Shown here: positions 7,216 through 15,328 of the stretch, piece by piece
Layout of the letters: each line of letters begins with the position of its first letter
How positions within the stretch are numbered: the stretch's first letter is position 1
Source of the DNA: a virus
Length of the DNA stretch: 24,902 nucleotides
Direction: 5' to 3' (one strand)
Virus record (IMG/VR): IMGVR_UViG_3300009081_000474
Location: 1-24,902 of that record
Program-made: the position numbers and the translations under genes
Notes under the pieces: model-generated
The model's input: the letters and a program-made list of their open reading frames with translations, nothing else
Told to the model about the DNA's origin: nothing
The model's database searches: none

Positions 7216-8438
7216 GCTATTCCGTTAAATTTATTCAGAAGGGTTCTTTCAGCAGCTCCATACTTGAAATGGTACAGCTCCTTCCACATTCCAAGATTTT
7301 CTGGGTTCTCAAGGAAGCGCTTTTCAGAGCGGGCTCTGTGCTTTCTGGAAGACTTCATGTAATCATCCTTGTGCTTCAAGATTTTTCTAATCTGGTCGAC
7401 CAAATCATCTCCAGTCTTGAATTTAAAGTCTGCATCCTTATAGGTGACCAAGTCCTGGCAAATAACAGGAGTACCAAATGCTCCAGCCTCAATCAACTTA
7501 ATATCGCTCTTGCCATTGTTAAATACATTCTCTTGCAATGGAGCAATCATTAATTGAGCATTTAGACTAGCAATCTTCTCAGGGAAGTCATAAAGCTTGG
7601 TCCAGTTATGGAATTCGATCTTACCTGCCTTGTAAAGATCAACCAATGGGATTGGCAATGCACCAAAGAATACCCATTGGAATTCATTTACAGTCTTACG
7701 TACAACTTCGTTAATATGATAAAAGTCATCCTTAAACTTACAACGACCTTCAACATCAATATGAGCTCCAGAGCCAGCATACAAGATACGAGGCTTCTTG
7801 CGATTCTTATCAAAGTTCTGGCTAATCTTCTTCTCATCATAGTGATTACCAATCCACCAACGAGGGGGATAATTTGGAATAACAGTAACGTTTTTGTTGC
7901 CAGTCATCTCTGCATAGTAATCACCAATGTACTTGTTTGTAGTTGTAATCTCATCACAAGTCTGCATAATCTTTGTGCAGAACTCAGCGATCTTAGGATC
8001 ACTAAAGCCAGGTTTGAATTTGTTGTACTCAGGAATGTCCTTGTAATACATGATATCATCAATCTCGTATGCAAGATTAAAACCAAACTTATCTCTCATT
8101 CTCTCAAGATAGGTAACATATCTGTATTGATTCTCAGTAGCCTGGCGTTGAATACGAACAGTCTTGAGAGTGCTAAAGAAGAGTTCGTCGTGAATCATCT
8201 GACATGAGTTCATAACAACTGACTCTATTCGGGAATTGAGCTGATCTGCTGGCCAAAACAATCTCCAGAAACCACAACCAGAATGATCTGCCAAAAAGTT
8301 TACGCTCTTTGGCAGCTGGGTTTCGGCTTGTACTAGATCTTTTCTGGGTGGTTTGTTATCAATATCAACTAAACCATTATTAAAAACAGGTGTACCAAGA
8401 GTGGGGCGACCAAGAACGTTAAAACCAGGACGTATCAT
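7206..8438 (-). CDS. GT-B (GT4-like) glycosyltransferase
   Basis: A 410-aa protein with the look of a GT-B retaining glycosyltransferase. An N-terminal half contains YEIDDIMYYKDIPEYNKF and PNYPPRWW. A C-terminal Rossmann half begins with RILYAGSGAHIDVEG and has the late KLIEAGAFGTPVIC segment (about 330-343), equivalent to the donor-binding E-x7-E region of GT4 enzymes. Donor and acceptor are unknown. It lies between gp46 and gp43, a place that normally holds replication genes, and its upstream element is a TAAATA box rather than a -35/-10 pair. DNA or base glycosylation, virion decoration and host envelope modification are all possible. Family call firm, role open. Confidence 0.85.
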   Translation of the reverse strand: MIRPGFNVLGRPTLGTPVFNNGLVDIDNKPPRKDLVQAETQLPKSVNFLADHSGCGFWRLFWPADQLNSRIESVVMNSCQMIHDELFFSTLKTVRIQRQATENQYRYVTYLERMRDKFGFNLAYEIDDIMYYKDIPEYNKFKPGFSDPKIAEFCTKIMQTCDEITTTNKYIGDYYAEMTGNKNVTVIPNYPPRWWIGNHYDEKKISQNFDKNRKKPRILYAGSGAHIDVEGRCKFKDDFYHINEVVRKTVNEFQWVFFGALPIPLVDLYKAGKIEFHNWTKLYDFPEKIASLNAQLMIAPLQENVFNNGKSDIKLIEAGAFGTPVICQDLVTYKDADFKFKTGDDLVDQIRKILKHKDDYMKSSRKHRARSEKRFLENPENLGMWKELYHFKYGAAERTLLNKFNGIACV

Positions 8439-8444
8439 TTGTTT

Positions 8445-8452
8445 TATTTACC
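8445..8452 (-). promoter_or_regulatory. Late-type TAAATA box before the GT-B glycosyltransferase
   Basis: Minus-strand GGTAAATA ends 6 nt before the ATG at 8438, with no recognisable -35. It matches the last six positions of the T4 late promoter octamer TATAAATA. Confidence 0.35.
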
Positions 8453-8453
8453 G

Positions 8454-10259
8454 TCACAAGCCAGTAAATTCCATACGTTGAGTTAGACCATTATACTTCT
8501 CGAGATAAATAATCTCTCCAGTAGCAGCCTTGATAGATTCCTTACGATGAGAAATAATATAGCAGCACTCGCTATATACGTCAGAGCGGTCTTTTAGTAC
8601 GTCTAGCACCAACTCTACACCTTTCTCATCAAACGAGGAGTCTAGCAGTTCATCGAACAAGCAAACATTATAGGCAACATCCCCTTGCAAACGTCTGATA
8701 TCCATAAACGCAAACAAACAGGCCAAATCAATAGTCTTCTTCTCAGCACCTGAAAAGTTGTTATAACTACATTCAATGCCTTTATCATTAATAATCTTCT
8801 CTTCGAAGTATTCATCAAAGGTAAGAACACAGTTAGAGTCCAACTTGCTCAAGTAATAGGCAATCTTGTTGTTAAACAATTGCAAGATCTTCTTAATGAT
8901 ATAAGACTTAACTCCTTCTTCAGAAACAACAAACTTAACATTGTCAAGAATCTTGGACAAGTTCTTAATAGTCTCAATTTTAGTTTCACTCTCTGTAATA
9001 TTAGCCTTAGAGTCAAGAACAAGCTTGTTATAAGTATTTTCTTGCCTAGAGACAACAGTAATGTCATCATCAAGAGTATTAAGCCAGCCTTTGAGCTGTT
9101 CTTTACGTTCAAGATTGTTCTTATACTTAACCTGTTCAAGTTCAGCTTCTTTGAGCTTCTTATTCAAGTCACTAATTTGCTTACAGATAAAAGCCTTTAC
9201 TGCATCAAACTGGGTAAGCTCTTTCTCTAAATTAGACTTATCTGTCTTTGTTTGCTCAATTTCATTTCTAATACGGAGCTTTTCAGAGTCAATATGGTCA
9301 CGATCATGATCAAGAATAGATCTTGCACAAACAGGGCACTTATCTTCTTTAGTACCAATAGTCTTGTATCTGTTATTAAGATGGTTTATCTCAGTCTCTT
9401 TTTGAGAGATCTTAGTATAGAACTCATTAATCTTAGCATCAGCTTTCTTTAGATTATCATTAGCAGTTACAATCTTTTCTTTGATTGGAGCAATTGTAAC
9501 ATCCTTAAACTCTCTCAAGTAGTCTTCAATGACAGCCAGTTCAGCATTGTTGTCTTTCTTTCTCTTAAGATATTTTTCAAGGCGATTACGACGATCTTCT
9601 TCAAAGCTTTCGCTCTGATTATTGAGATTGTTATAATTTGCCTGAAGAGTAGAAAGGCGAGTAAACTCTGTATTGTAAGAGTTCTTAACTTCGTTAGTAT
9701 CAGCCTTAAGTCTTTCAGACATTCTTGAAAAGACCTCAAGATTAAAGATACTCTCAATAAACTTACGCTTATCTCCTTTCTTTTTACCCATGAAAGGAAT
9801 TGTATTATTGATAGTTAAGGTAACACAGTTCTGAAAGATATCAGCATTAGTAGACAACAAACTCTCAATGTAGGTATTGGTGTTAGCAATACTATCACGA
9901 GTTTTATCTTCTCCGTTAATTTTTAAGAAAACCTTAGCGGGGTTTAGAGTACGCTCAACGTAAATTTCTGAAATAACGTTGTTAGAAACAATTTCAAACT
10001 CAAGAGTTACTTTTACTTTACCATCTGTAAGATTGTTCTTAATATACTTTGCATTAATCTCACGCAAGGTATTACCGAATATAGCAAAGTAAAGAGCATC
10101 AGCAACAGTAGACTTACCAACCCCGTTACGACGATCTTCTTTATCTTTATTAGTACCTGTAATAATATTAAGACCAGGCTTAAAAGTAAGCTCGACAGGT
10201 TTCTCACCAACAGACAAAAAGTTCTTAATAGTGAGATTTTTAAAGTTGATGTGTTTCAT
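8454..10259 (-). CDS. 46: Recombination nuclease ATPase subunit gp46 (SbcC/Rad50-like)
   Basis: SMC-like ATPase that, with gp47, resects DNA ends for recombination-dependent replication and host DNA breakdown. It is 601 aa. An extended Walker A runs from GTN at 35 to GVGKST at 46-51. Long coiled coils flank a zinc-hook CPVC at 308-311. Near the end are the ABC signature-like NFSGAEKK and the Walker B VCLFDELLDSS. All elements of a functional Rad50-type ATPase are present. The ATG overlaps the gp47 stop by 4 bp (ATGA), the usual coupled arrangement in T4-like phages. No Shine-Dalgarno is seen. Confidence 0.96.
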   Translation of the reverse strand: MKHINFKNLTIKNFLSVGEKPVELTFKPGLNIITGTNKDKEDRRNGVGKSTVADALYFAIFGNTLREINAKYIKNNLTDGKVKVTLEFEIVSNNVISEIYVERTLNPAKVFLKINGEDKTRDSIANTNTYIESLLSTNADIFQNCVTLTINNTIPFMGKKKGDKRKFIESIFNLEVFSRMSERLKADTNEVKNSYNTEFTRLSTLQANYNNLNNQSESFEEDRRNRLEKYLKRKKDNNAELAVIEDYLREFKDVTIAPIKEKIVTANDNLKKADAKINEFYTKISQKETEINHLNNRYKTIGTKEDKCPVCARSILDHDRDHIDSEKLRIRNEIEQTKTDKSNLEKELTQFDAVKAFICKQISDLNKKLKEAELEQVKYKNNLERKEQLKGWLNTLDDDITVVSRQENTYNKLVLDSKANITESETKIETIKNLSKILDNVKFVVSEEGVKSYIIKKILQLFNNKIAYYLSKLDSNCVLTFDEYFEEKIINDKGIECSYNNFSGAEKKTIDLACLFAFMDIRRLQGDVAYNVCLFDELLDSSFDEKGVELVLDVLKDRSDVYSECCYIISHRKESIKAATGEIIYLEKYNGLTQRMEFTGL

Positions 10260-11287
10260 TTACTTTTCTGATACAATTCCAGAGTGTAATCAATTATATC
10301 CTTTTTATTCTCAATTTCCAGCTTATTAATGAACTCTTTTATGGCATCAGCAACGTCTACGCTTGCAAAGTCTACATCACTCACCACCTTCTGGACAGCT
10401 GTGTTATACTTATAGTCAACAGTTAGGCTGCTCGGTTTAATAGAGTTTACAGACTTAATTAGCTCTTCTACTTCTTCTGAATTATAATTAACATCAACAA
10501 TAACCTTAATAAAGTTGTTTTGAATAAGCTTTTTATTGAGCTCAATATTATCACTCTTTACATCAGACAAGTTAACTTTGATATGAGAAGGAGATACATC
10601 ATTAACAATAAAATCCATCTTGTTATTGTCAATGTTGAGAATTGTAAAGCCTCTTTGACCAGTATCACCAAAGTCCATATGATATGGAGAGCCAAGGTAA
10701 ATAATTTTGCCGTTGCTATACTCTCTTTCTTGACGAGTATGAAAGTGACCAGAAATAACCAAAGGAGATCTTGTTAATAAGTTTTCACTTGTCATGCCAT
10801 GTTCACAAGTCTTAGTCTCATTAAGCTTAAAAGTAGCAATCTCAAAGTGACCAAAGATAACGTCACTGGCTGGCATCTCGGTGATATCGGTACCCCAAGG
10901 AGCAAAAGTCAGCTTCTTACCAAAAAAGATCTCCGTAGTTGGTTTATCTAGCACAGTAATGTTCTTATGTCCTTTTAAGATAGACAAAGAATGAACAGAA
11001 GAGTTATTCTTAAAGTAACAATCATGATTGCCAGGTATCATGATTATGTTGAACTCTTTGAGTAGATTTAAAAATTCTGAAGTAGCTTGAATAGTGTTGA
11101 CCGCGATTTCATCTCTATAATGCAAGAGATCTCCACAGAAAATAATGTCTTTGATGTCCTGTTCTTTGAGCTTTTTCTTTAACCACTTACCAAACTCAAT
11201 AGCAATATCGTGCCATTGAGAAGAATTTTGATGCACTCCTAAATGCAGGTCACTAAAACAGCATACTCTAGAATTTTTTAAAGTCAT
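10256..11287 (-). CDS. 47: Recombination nuclease subunit gp47 (SbcD/Mre11-like)
   Basis: Calcineurin-like metallophosphoesterase nuclease, partner of gp46. I take the ATG at 11287 (343 aa); the frame is open to 11344, but that extension runs into the sigma-factor gene and adds no family sequence. Metal-binding motifs are in order: FSDLHLG (11-17), FCGDLLHYRD, GNHDCYF and SGHFHTRQE. The C-terminal third is the variable DNA-binding/capping region. The start follows the sigma-factor stop by one base and the stop overlaps the gp46 ATG, so 55-47-46 form a tightly coupled unit in the same relative order as in T4. Confidence 0.95.
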   Translation of the reverse strand: MTLKNSRVCCFSDLHLGVHQNSSQWHDIAIEFGKWLKKKLKEQDIKDIIFCGDLLHYRDEIAVNTIQATSEFLNLLKEFNIIMIPGNHDCYFKNNSSVHSLSILKGHKNITVLDKPTTEIFFGKKLTFAPWGTDITEMPASDVIFGHFEIATFKLNETKTCEHGMTSENLLTRSPLVISGHFHTRQEREYSNGKIIYLGSPYHMDFGDTGQRGFTILNIDNNKMDFIVNDVSPSHIKVNLSDVKSDNIELNKKLIQNNFIKVIVDVNYNSEEVEELIKSVNSIKPSSLTVDYKYNTAVQKVVSDVDFASVDVADAIKEFINKLEIENKKDIIDYTLELYQKSK

Positions 11288-11288
11288 A

Positions 11289-11795
11289 TTAAGATTCGTT
11301 ATAATTATCTTCCTTGTCAGGATCGATATAGACGTAATCACCATTCGGTAATGATTGCATAGCTTCTCTGAACTGAGCCTCTTGATACAAAGCTATGGTG
11401 TCTTTCTCTTTCTTTTCTTTCTTAATTCTAGTGATGAATGCGTGAAATGCAATGGTTGTAAAGTAACTAAACGGGTTATAATTGTAGCCGTTTTTATCTT
11501 TAGTCTTAACGTTAAATTTCTTATTCTTCAAGGCTGTATACATTTTTACTACAGCATCACCAACCATATCATCTCGATAAGAATAGTTAATAAAATTAGG
11601 AGCATAAGAAAGACCTTTGGCGATTTTATAAATTGACTCAGCCAAGTAGTCGTTAATTTCTCCACTCTTGTAAAAGTCTTTAATTTGTCTATAGAATTCT
11701 TTTGGATCAACATAAAACTGTTCTTTGGGAGGCTTTGCAGATGGGTCCATCACAAAGGTTTCTGGCTTCTTAATTTTTGGTAAGTTACTTTTCAT
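11289..11795 (-). CDS. 55: Late transcription sigma factor, T4 gp55-like
   Basis: Small sigma70-family protein that in T4 directs host RNA polymerase to TATAAATA late promoters together with gp33 and the clamp. From the ATG at 11795 it is 168 aa (T4 gp55 is 185). The recognisable core is the region-2-like segment with DDMVGDAVVKMYTAL, NPFSYFTTIAFHAFITR and the basic IKKEKKEK run, closely resembling the gp55 pattern. The alternative start at 11870 lies deep in uvsW and adds non-homologous sequence. The chosen ATG overlaps the uvsW stop by 11 bp. TAAATA boxes found upstream of several genes in this window are plausible targets. Confidence 0.85.
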   Translation of the reverse strand: MKSNLPKIKKPETFVMDPSAKPPKEQFYVDPKEFYRQIKDFYKSGEINDYLAESIYKIAKGLSYAPNFINYSYRDDMVGDAVVKMYTALKNKKFNVKTKDKNGYNYNPFSYFTTIAFHAFITRIKKEKKEKDTIALYQEAQFREAMQSLPNGDYVYIDPDKEDNYNES

Positions 11796-13224
11796 GGCAG
11801 TTAATAAAGGCGTGTGGAATTTTTTCTTGTTTATATAATTGCTTTCTCTTCTGATAATGCTGCATGCCATACTTTAGGTTGTCAGCAATATCGAAAATGA
11901 TAAGCTCTTTTTTGTCTTCGTGTAAACGTAATCCACGACCTATAGATTGTACTATCTTTACCTTCGCTTTTCCACCACCAGCAAAGATTAAATAGTGAAG
12001 ATTTTTAATATTAATACCAGTCGAAAATATCTTAGAGATAGCAACGACACAGATATTAGTTTGCTTTTCCATTAAAGTCTGAACTCTCTTACGCTCTTCT
12101 ACTTCTACTTCTCCTCTAATAAAATAAACCTCTTTAGTGTGGTCTTTAGTTAAGGTGTTATAAATTTCTTGACCGTGGTCAATTAAGTCAACCAATACAA
12201 GAGAGTTGTTGTCGAATTTATCACACAAGTGTTTAATTACACCATTACGAAATTGATTGGTAATAAGAAATCTTAACTCGTGAATATATTCATCTGCAGG
12301 AGTACTGTCTTTAGTCTTAACAAAATCAGGATATTTTTTATAGTCTAATACTAGAGCAGTAACCTTGGCTGGAGTAACATAACTCTCAGCCTTTAGCTCA
12401 TGAGACATCTTGGAATAGATAACAGAACCAAACTTACTAAAAATATTCCATTGATCTAATACATCTTCTGGCAGAGTTCCAGTAAAGCCAAACTTGTGAA
12501 TTGTATAGATCTTTTTTAGCAGATCGTTTATTTTGTTACCTCTACGAACCTTGTGCACCTCATCAACAATGAGAAGATCTACATTCTCTGTCCATTCAGT
12601 ATCGGATATCTCAGATTGCAAGATACCCATATTAGCAATAATTACATTAGTACTTAAATCCAAGGGTGAACTACCAGTCCAAGTACTATAAGTATAGCTA
12701 ACATTATAGTCTTTAAAGTCATTAAAAGACTGATTTACTAGACCAAGATCAGGAACAATTAGCAAGCATTTAAAGTTAGGATTCTGATGGTAAATATTCT
12801 CGAGTAAAGAAGACATAATAAGAGTCTTACCACCGGCAGTAGCTAACTCAATTATACCGAAGCTAGCCTTTAGAGCAGTTTGAACTACCTCAGTTTGATA
12901 GTCACGCAAATCAAGTCGTAACTTCTTATCAAGGTAGTCTAGTTTTAGTTTGGGTGAGAAAAGCTTTTTAAAACTCTCGGTTAATTTAATTTCGTATGGT
13001 TCGCTGCTTTGCTCAGCAAACTTTTGTAATACAGTATGAAAATGAGGTTCAATTCTACCAGTTGGTGTTATAACATATGTTCGCTCAGGAGCGAAGAAGC
13101 CTCTCTTTCGAGCAAAGACAGCAGCCTTGTTCTTTACAGAGAAGTGTTCTCGTACTGCTTTAAAGTCTCCGGCTAATTGAGCAGTATTTCGTCTGTTATC
13201 AACATCAATGGTTATTACCGTCAT
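11785..13224 (-). CDS. uvsW: UvsW-like superfamily 2 DNA helicase
   Basis: DEAD/H-type helicase that in T4 remodels recombination intermediates, regresses forks and unwinds R-loops, closing down origin-dependent replication. It is 479 aa. Motif I is ATAGGKT (128-134), motif II DEVH (221-224, the same variant as T4 UvsW), motif III GFTGTLP, and motif VI QSIGRGLRLHEDK. An N-terminal domain of about 100 residues precedes RLDLRDYQ, the Q-like motif region. The ATG overlaps the uvsY stop by 4 bp and the 3' end contains the sigma-factor start. The grouping uvsY-uvsW-55-47-46 condenses genes that are further apart in T4. Confidence 0.94.
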   Translation of the reverse strand: MTVITIDVDNRRNTAQLAGDFKAVREHFSVKNKAAVFARKRGFFAPERTYVITPTGRIEPHFHTVLQKFAEQSSEPYEIKLTESFKKLFSPKLKLDYLDKKLRLDLRDYQTEVVQTALKASFGIIELATAGGKTLIMSSLLENIYHQNPNFKCLLIVPDLGLVNQSFNDFKDYNVSYTYSTWTGSSPLDLSTNVIIANMGILQSEISDTEWTENVDLLIVDEVHKVRRGNKINDLLKKIYTIHKFGFTGTLPEDVLDQWNIFSKFGSVIYSKMSHELKAESYVTPAKVTALVLDYKKYPDFVKTKDSTPADEYIHELRFLITNQFRNGVIKHLCDKFDNNSLVLVDLIDHGQEIYNTLTKDHTKEVYFIRGEVEVEERKRVQTLMEKQTNICVVAISKIFSTGINIKNLHYLIFAGGGKAKVKIVQSIGRGLRLHEDKKELIIFDIADNLKYGMQHYQKRKQLYKQEKIPHAFINCHEK

Positions 13225-13634
13225 GTAGTTTCAAGTTTCATTATCTCGACGATGTTCTTTATATCATACGTTATGGAAGAAAGAACTTTTTCTACTTTTT
13301 CGAGATACTCTATAATGAGTGTATTATAGTATATCTGATTGTTTATTTCCACAATCTTTTCGTTGCTCTCCATAGCTTTTTCTACTTTAGAGAAGTCTAA
13401 TACAACAGGAGCAGCCTTTGCAGCTGCAGCAGCTAATTCAGATCTGAGTTTTTCTTTTTGTGTCTTCAGCTTACTAGCATAAATTTTATGTCTAATTAAA
13501 CGACCAACAAACAAATGTTTGAATGCTGGAAGTTGTAGCTGTTTTTCTTTGACAGTAAATTCGTTTATTGTACAGAAATCGTTAAGTTCTTTGCCGTACC
13601 TTTCCAATACCGTCTCATCCGCAACTATACTCAT
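13221..13634 (-). CDS. uvsY: UvsY-like recombination mediator
   Basis: Helps load UvsX onto ssDNA covered by single-strand binding protein. It is 137 aa, the same length as T4 UvsY. The pattern agrees: a basic middle (KIYASKLKTQKEKLRSE), an Ala-rich linker, then an EIxxQIYY-x-LIIEYLE helix and a C-terminal helix (ITYDIKNIVEIMKLE) that parallels T4 UvsY's ending. Similarity is by pattern and not strong residue by residue, but the position directly upstream of uvsW supports the call. The first gene of the leftward operon, it has a well-formed TTGCCT-16-TATAAT promoter ending 6 nt before the ATG. Confidence 0.75.
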   Translation of the reverse strand: MSIVADETVLERYGKELNDFCTINEFTVKEKQLQLPAFKHLFVGRLIRHKIYASKLKTQKEKLRSELAAAAAKAAPVVLDFSKVEKAMESNEKIVEINNQIYYNTLIIEYLEKVEKVLSSITYDIKNIVEIMKLETT

Positions 13635-13640
13635 AAAGTA

Positions 13641-13668
13641 ATTATATACAATAAAATTTGAAAGGCAA
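13641..13668 (-). promoter_or_regulatory. Putative sigma70-type promoter of uvsY, leaderless geometry
   Basis: TTGCCT (13663-13668), 16-bp spacer, TATAAT (13641-13646), then 6 nt to the uvsY ATG. It faces the late-type box of the plus-strand gene at 13681; the two share bases. Confidence 0.6.
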
Positions 13669-13675
13669 ATAAATA
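13668..13675 (+). promoter_or_regulatory. Late-type AATAAATA box before the 13681 gene
   Basis: AATAAATA, one mismatch from the T4 late octamer TATAAATA, ends 5 nt before the ATG at 13681. No -35 is apparent. Confidence 0.45.
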
Positions 13676-13680
13676 GTTAT

Positions 13681-13929
13681 ATGCTTTCGTACGAAAAAAG
13701 ATTCTTTTCTGAGATGAACCTTGCTGGGGGCGTAAATTCCTCATTTGGTAATGCTTATGCTCCAGGTGGCATGGGTAGCTATGGTAACGCTATTCAAACA
13801 ACTGATTGGTATGCAAGCAATGATGCTCGTCAGCCGTTTCCAAAAGGCTCTACCAGATTGAATAAAAGACCTAAACCATTAAATAAGAAAAAGAAAAAAT
13901 ATGGAATGGGTTCTACCAGAAGGCGTTAA
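13681..13929 (+). CDS. Small Gly/Asn-rich protein with basic tail, possible virion protein
   Basis: An 82-aa protein with no family I recognise. The N-terminus (MLSYEKRFFSEM) is a short charged/aromatic helix similar to those of the other late-type genes here. The middle is Gly, Ala, Asn and Ser rich (LAGGVNSSFGNAY, GGMGSYGNA), and the end is strongly basic (RPKPLNKKKKKYG, RRR). Such composition suits a nucleic-acid-contacting or internal capsid protein. The late-type AATAAATA box 5 nt upstream of the ATG fits late expression. Its last 29 bp overlap the next gene in another frame. Confidence 0.7.
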   Translation: MLSYEKRFFSEMNLAGGVNSSFGNAYAPGGMGSYGNAIQTTDWYASNDARQPFPKGSTRLNKRPKPLNKKKKKYGMGSTRRR

Positions 13930-14302
13930 TTTAGACGAGTATGTTGGTTTTGTTTATAAAATAACATACATACCAACTGGAAAGTACTACATTGGTAAGA
14001 AGTTCTTCTGGAAGATTCTAAAGAGACCACCTCTCAAAGGCAAGAAGAATAAGCGGCATGAAAAGCAATCTTCTGATTGGAAACAGTATTGGGGTTCATC
14101 CGAAGAGCTTTTAAAGGATATTGAAAAGTTTGGCAGAGAAAACTTTAAGAGAGAGATTCTTTACATGGCTAAATCTAAATGGGATTGTGCGTATGAAGAG
14201 GCGCGCCTTCAAATGGAAAGCAAAGTATTGTTTGACCCAAATTGTTACAACGGAATTATAAATATCAGACTAAAGAAGTTTTTAAAGAAACCAGTTGAAT
14301 AA
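13901..14302 (+). CDS. GIY-YIG domain protein (Seg-like endonuclease candidate)
   Basis: A 133-aa protein with an N-terminal GIY-YIG-type core: GFVY (16-19) and YYIG (29-32) in a GFVYKITYIPTGKYYIGKK context. This is followed by a basic loop (PPLKGKKNKRHEKQ), the WKQYWGSSEEL segment common in phage Seg-like members, and FGRENFKREIL. The family includes free-standing homing endonucleases of T4 (SegA-E) and repair nucleases. No separate DNA-binding module is evident after about residue 110, so it is short. The ATG lies inside the previous gene (29-bp overlap), so its expression is probably coupled. Nuclease activity is inferred from the motif pair. Confidence 0.75.
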   Translation: MEWVLPEGVNLDEYVGFVYKITYIPTGKYYIGKKFFWKILKRPPLKGKKNKRHEKQSSDWKQYWGSSEELLKDIEKFGRENFKREILYMAKSKWDCAYEEARLQMESKVLFDPNCYNGIINIRLKKFLKKPVE

Positions 14303-14322
14303 GAAAAAATACGTGTTACAAT
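14295..14322 (+). promoter_or_regulatory. Putative sigma70-type promoter of the 14329 gene, leaderless geometry
   Basis: TTGAAT (14295-14300), 16-bp spacer, TACAAT (14317-14322), then 6 nt to a GTG start. As at uvsX, the -35 is formed by the final Glu codon and stop of the preceding gene. Confidence 0.5.
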
Positions 14323-14328
14323 CTCGTT

Positions 14329-14862
14329 GTGGAGAAGAAGAAATATATAAAACGTCTTAATTTAAATACTATTTCACTAATAGATTTAAAATATCTTATT
14401 GAAACCGAAGTAATACCTAAAACAGTTAATGAAGTAGTAGAGTATTATAATGAATTGTTTGATATAACAAAAGAATATCATAAACAATTCTTTTACCATA
14501 ACTTCATAAAAACAATTTGCGATATCTATAATAAAGAAAAGACATATTTCTCCTACATATTTTATTATAATCCACAAAAATTTTTAATTGATCAAGAGAT
14601 TGAGCTGTTAATAAACAGACTTAATAAAACATTGCCACTGGTGTTTTACTGTGATAAGCTTCCGTTTGAATGTATCGATGACAAGTTTACATCAGGTGAA
14701 ATGCAGGAATTAAAAGAAAAGCTAAAAATTCAGATAGATAAAAAGAATAAGAAAGACTTTTCATTCAGAAGCATAAAGGCCTTTGCTAAGAAGTATAAAC
14801 TCACGTTTCTATCAGAAGAATACTTTAACGATCTGAAAGTAAAGCATGGTTTGTATAAATAA
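14329..14862 (+). CDS. Hypothetical protein, Lys/Ile/Tyr-rich
   Basis: A 177-aa protein starting at GTG; I recognise no family. It is predicted almost wholly helical, rich in Lys, Ile, Tyr, Phe and Glu, with few Gly or Pro, and no membrane segment or known motif. The first half carries hydrophobic helices (VNEVVEYYNELFDITKEYH), the second charged helices ending in LKVKHGLYK. Base composition is visibly more AT-rich than neighbouring genes (runs of AAA, ATA, TAT codons), which hints at separate acquisition. The GTG start is supported by the -35/-10 pair immediately upstream. It lies alone between the GIY-YIG gene and a late-type box, so it may be transcribed earlier than its neighbours. Confidence 0.65.
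   Translation: MEKKKYIKRLNLNTISLIDLKYLIETEVIPKTVNEVVEYYNELFDITKEYHKQFFYHNFIKTICDIYNKEKTYFSYIFYYNPQKFLIDQEIELLINRLNKTLPLVFYCDKLPFECIDDKFTSGEMQELKEKLKIQIDKKNKKDFSFRSIKAFAKKYKLTFLSEEYFNDLKVKHGLYK
14854..14861 (+). promoter_or_regulatory. Perfect T4-type late promoter octamer TATAAATA
   Basis: An exact TATAAATA ends 5 nt before the ATG at 14867. It overlaps the stop codon of the preceding gene. With transcription starting about 6 nt below the octamer, the mRNA would begin at or beside the ATG. Confidence 0.55.
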
Positions 14863-14866
14863 TAGT

Positions 14867-15328
14867 ATGAGTAAGTTTGAGGAAACTCTAAATAAATACT
14901 ACGGTCTTCTTGAGTATGCTTCCACTGGTACATTCGGTCAGTCTGGAAATACCGCAATCAACCCTAACGCTAGCCCAATTAGACCAATGCCTGGTACAAT
15001 GGATACTGGCGACATGGAACAGCCTTTAGACAAGACCAAGATTAGAGCTGGTACTCCAAGATCAATCGCTAGACTTCAGCTTCAAGACAACGAAGGTGAC
15101 ATCAGAACAACTATCAACAAGCTAGCTGTTGGTAAGCCTTTAACTCAACCAGAGCAAGAAATAGTTGCTAAGATTAAAGGAATGGAAAGATTTAAAAAGA
15201 CTGGCAATGTTAGCTCTTTAAAGCCAGAAGAAGATAAAGAAACAAATCTAGCCAAGACAGTTGTAAGCGATAATGTAGAAACATTAAATAATCCAAATAG
15301 ACCCAGAGTAAGTTATGCCCAAGCCTAA
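14867..15328 (+). CDS. Putative internal head or virion protein with capsid-targeting-like N-terminus
   Basis: A 153-aa protein of no recognised family. I choose the ATG at 14867, just below the TATAAATA box; an upstream ATG at 14846 is in the preceding gene. The N-terminus MSKFEETLNKYYGLLE is an amphipathic helix ending in LLE at 14-16, a fit to the (L/I)xE rule of T4 prohead protease (gp21) sites. A Gly/Pro/Asn-rich low-complexity stretch (17-50) follows, then a charged helical part. No transmembrane segment. It is the first gene of a tight run of three: the next starts inside its last 14 bp. Late expression and head location are inferences from the promoter and the N-terminus. Confidence 0.7.
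   Translation: MSKFEETLNKYYGLLEYASTGTFGQSGNTAINPNASPIRPMPGTMDTGDMEQPLDKTKIRAGTPRSIARLQLQDNEGDIRTTINKLAVGKPLTQPEQEIVAKIKGMERFKKTGNVSSLKPEEDKETNLAKTVVSDNVETLNNPNRPRVSYAQA

Noticed and set aside
7608-8207. 199-aa open frame on the plus strand
   Set aside because: Antisense to the GT-B glycosyltransferase gene; composition is typical of reverse-strand reading.
11288-11344. Longer gp47 start at 11344
   Set aside because: It overlaps the gp55-like coding end and adds 19 residues without family similarity before the conserved start of the metallophosphatase domain.
11796-11870. Longer gp55-like start at 11870
   Set aside because: It would overlap uvsW by 86 bp; the ATG at 11795 gives the expected length.
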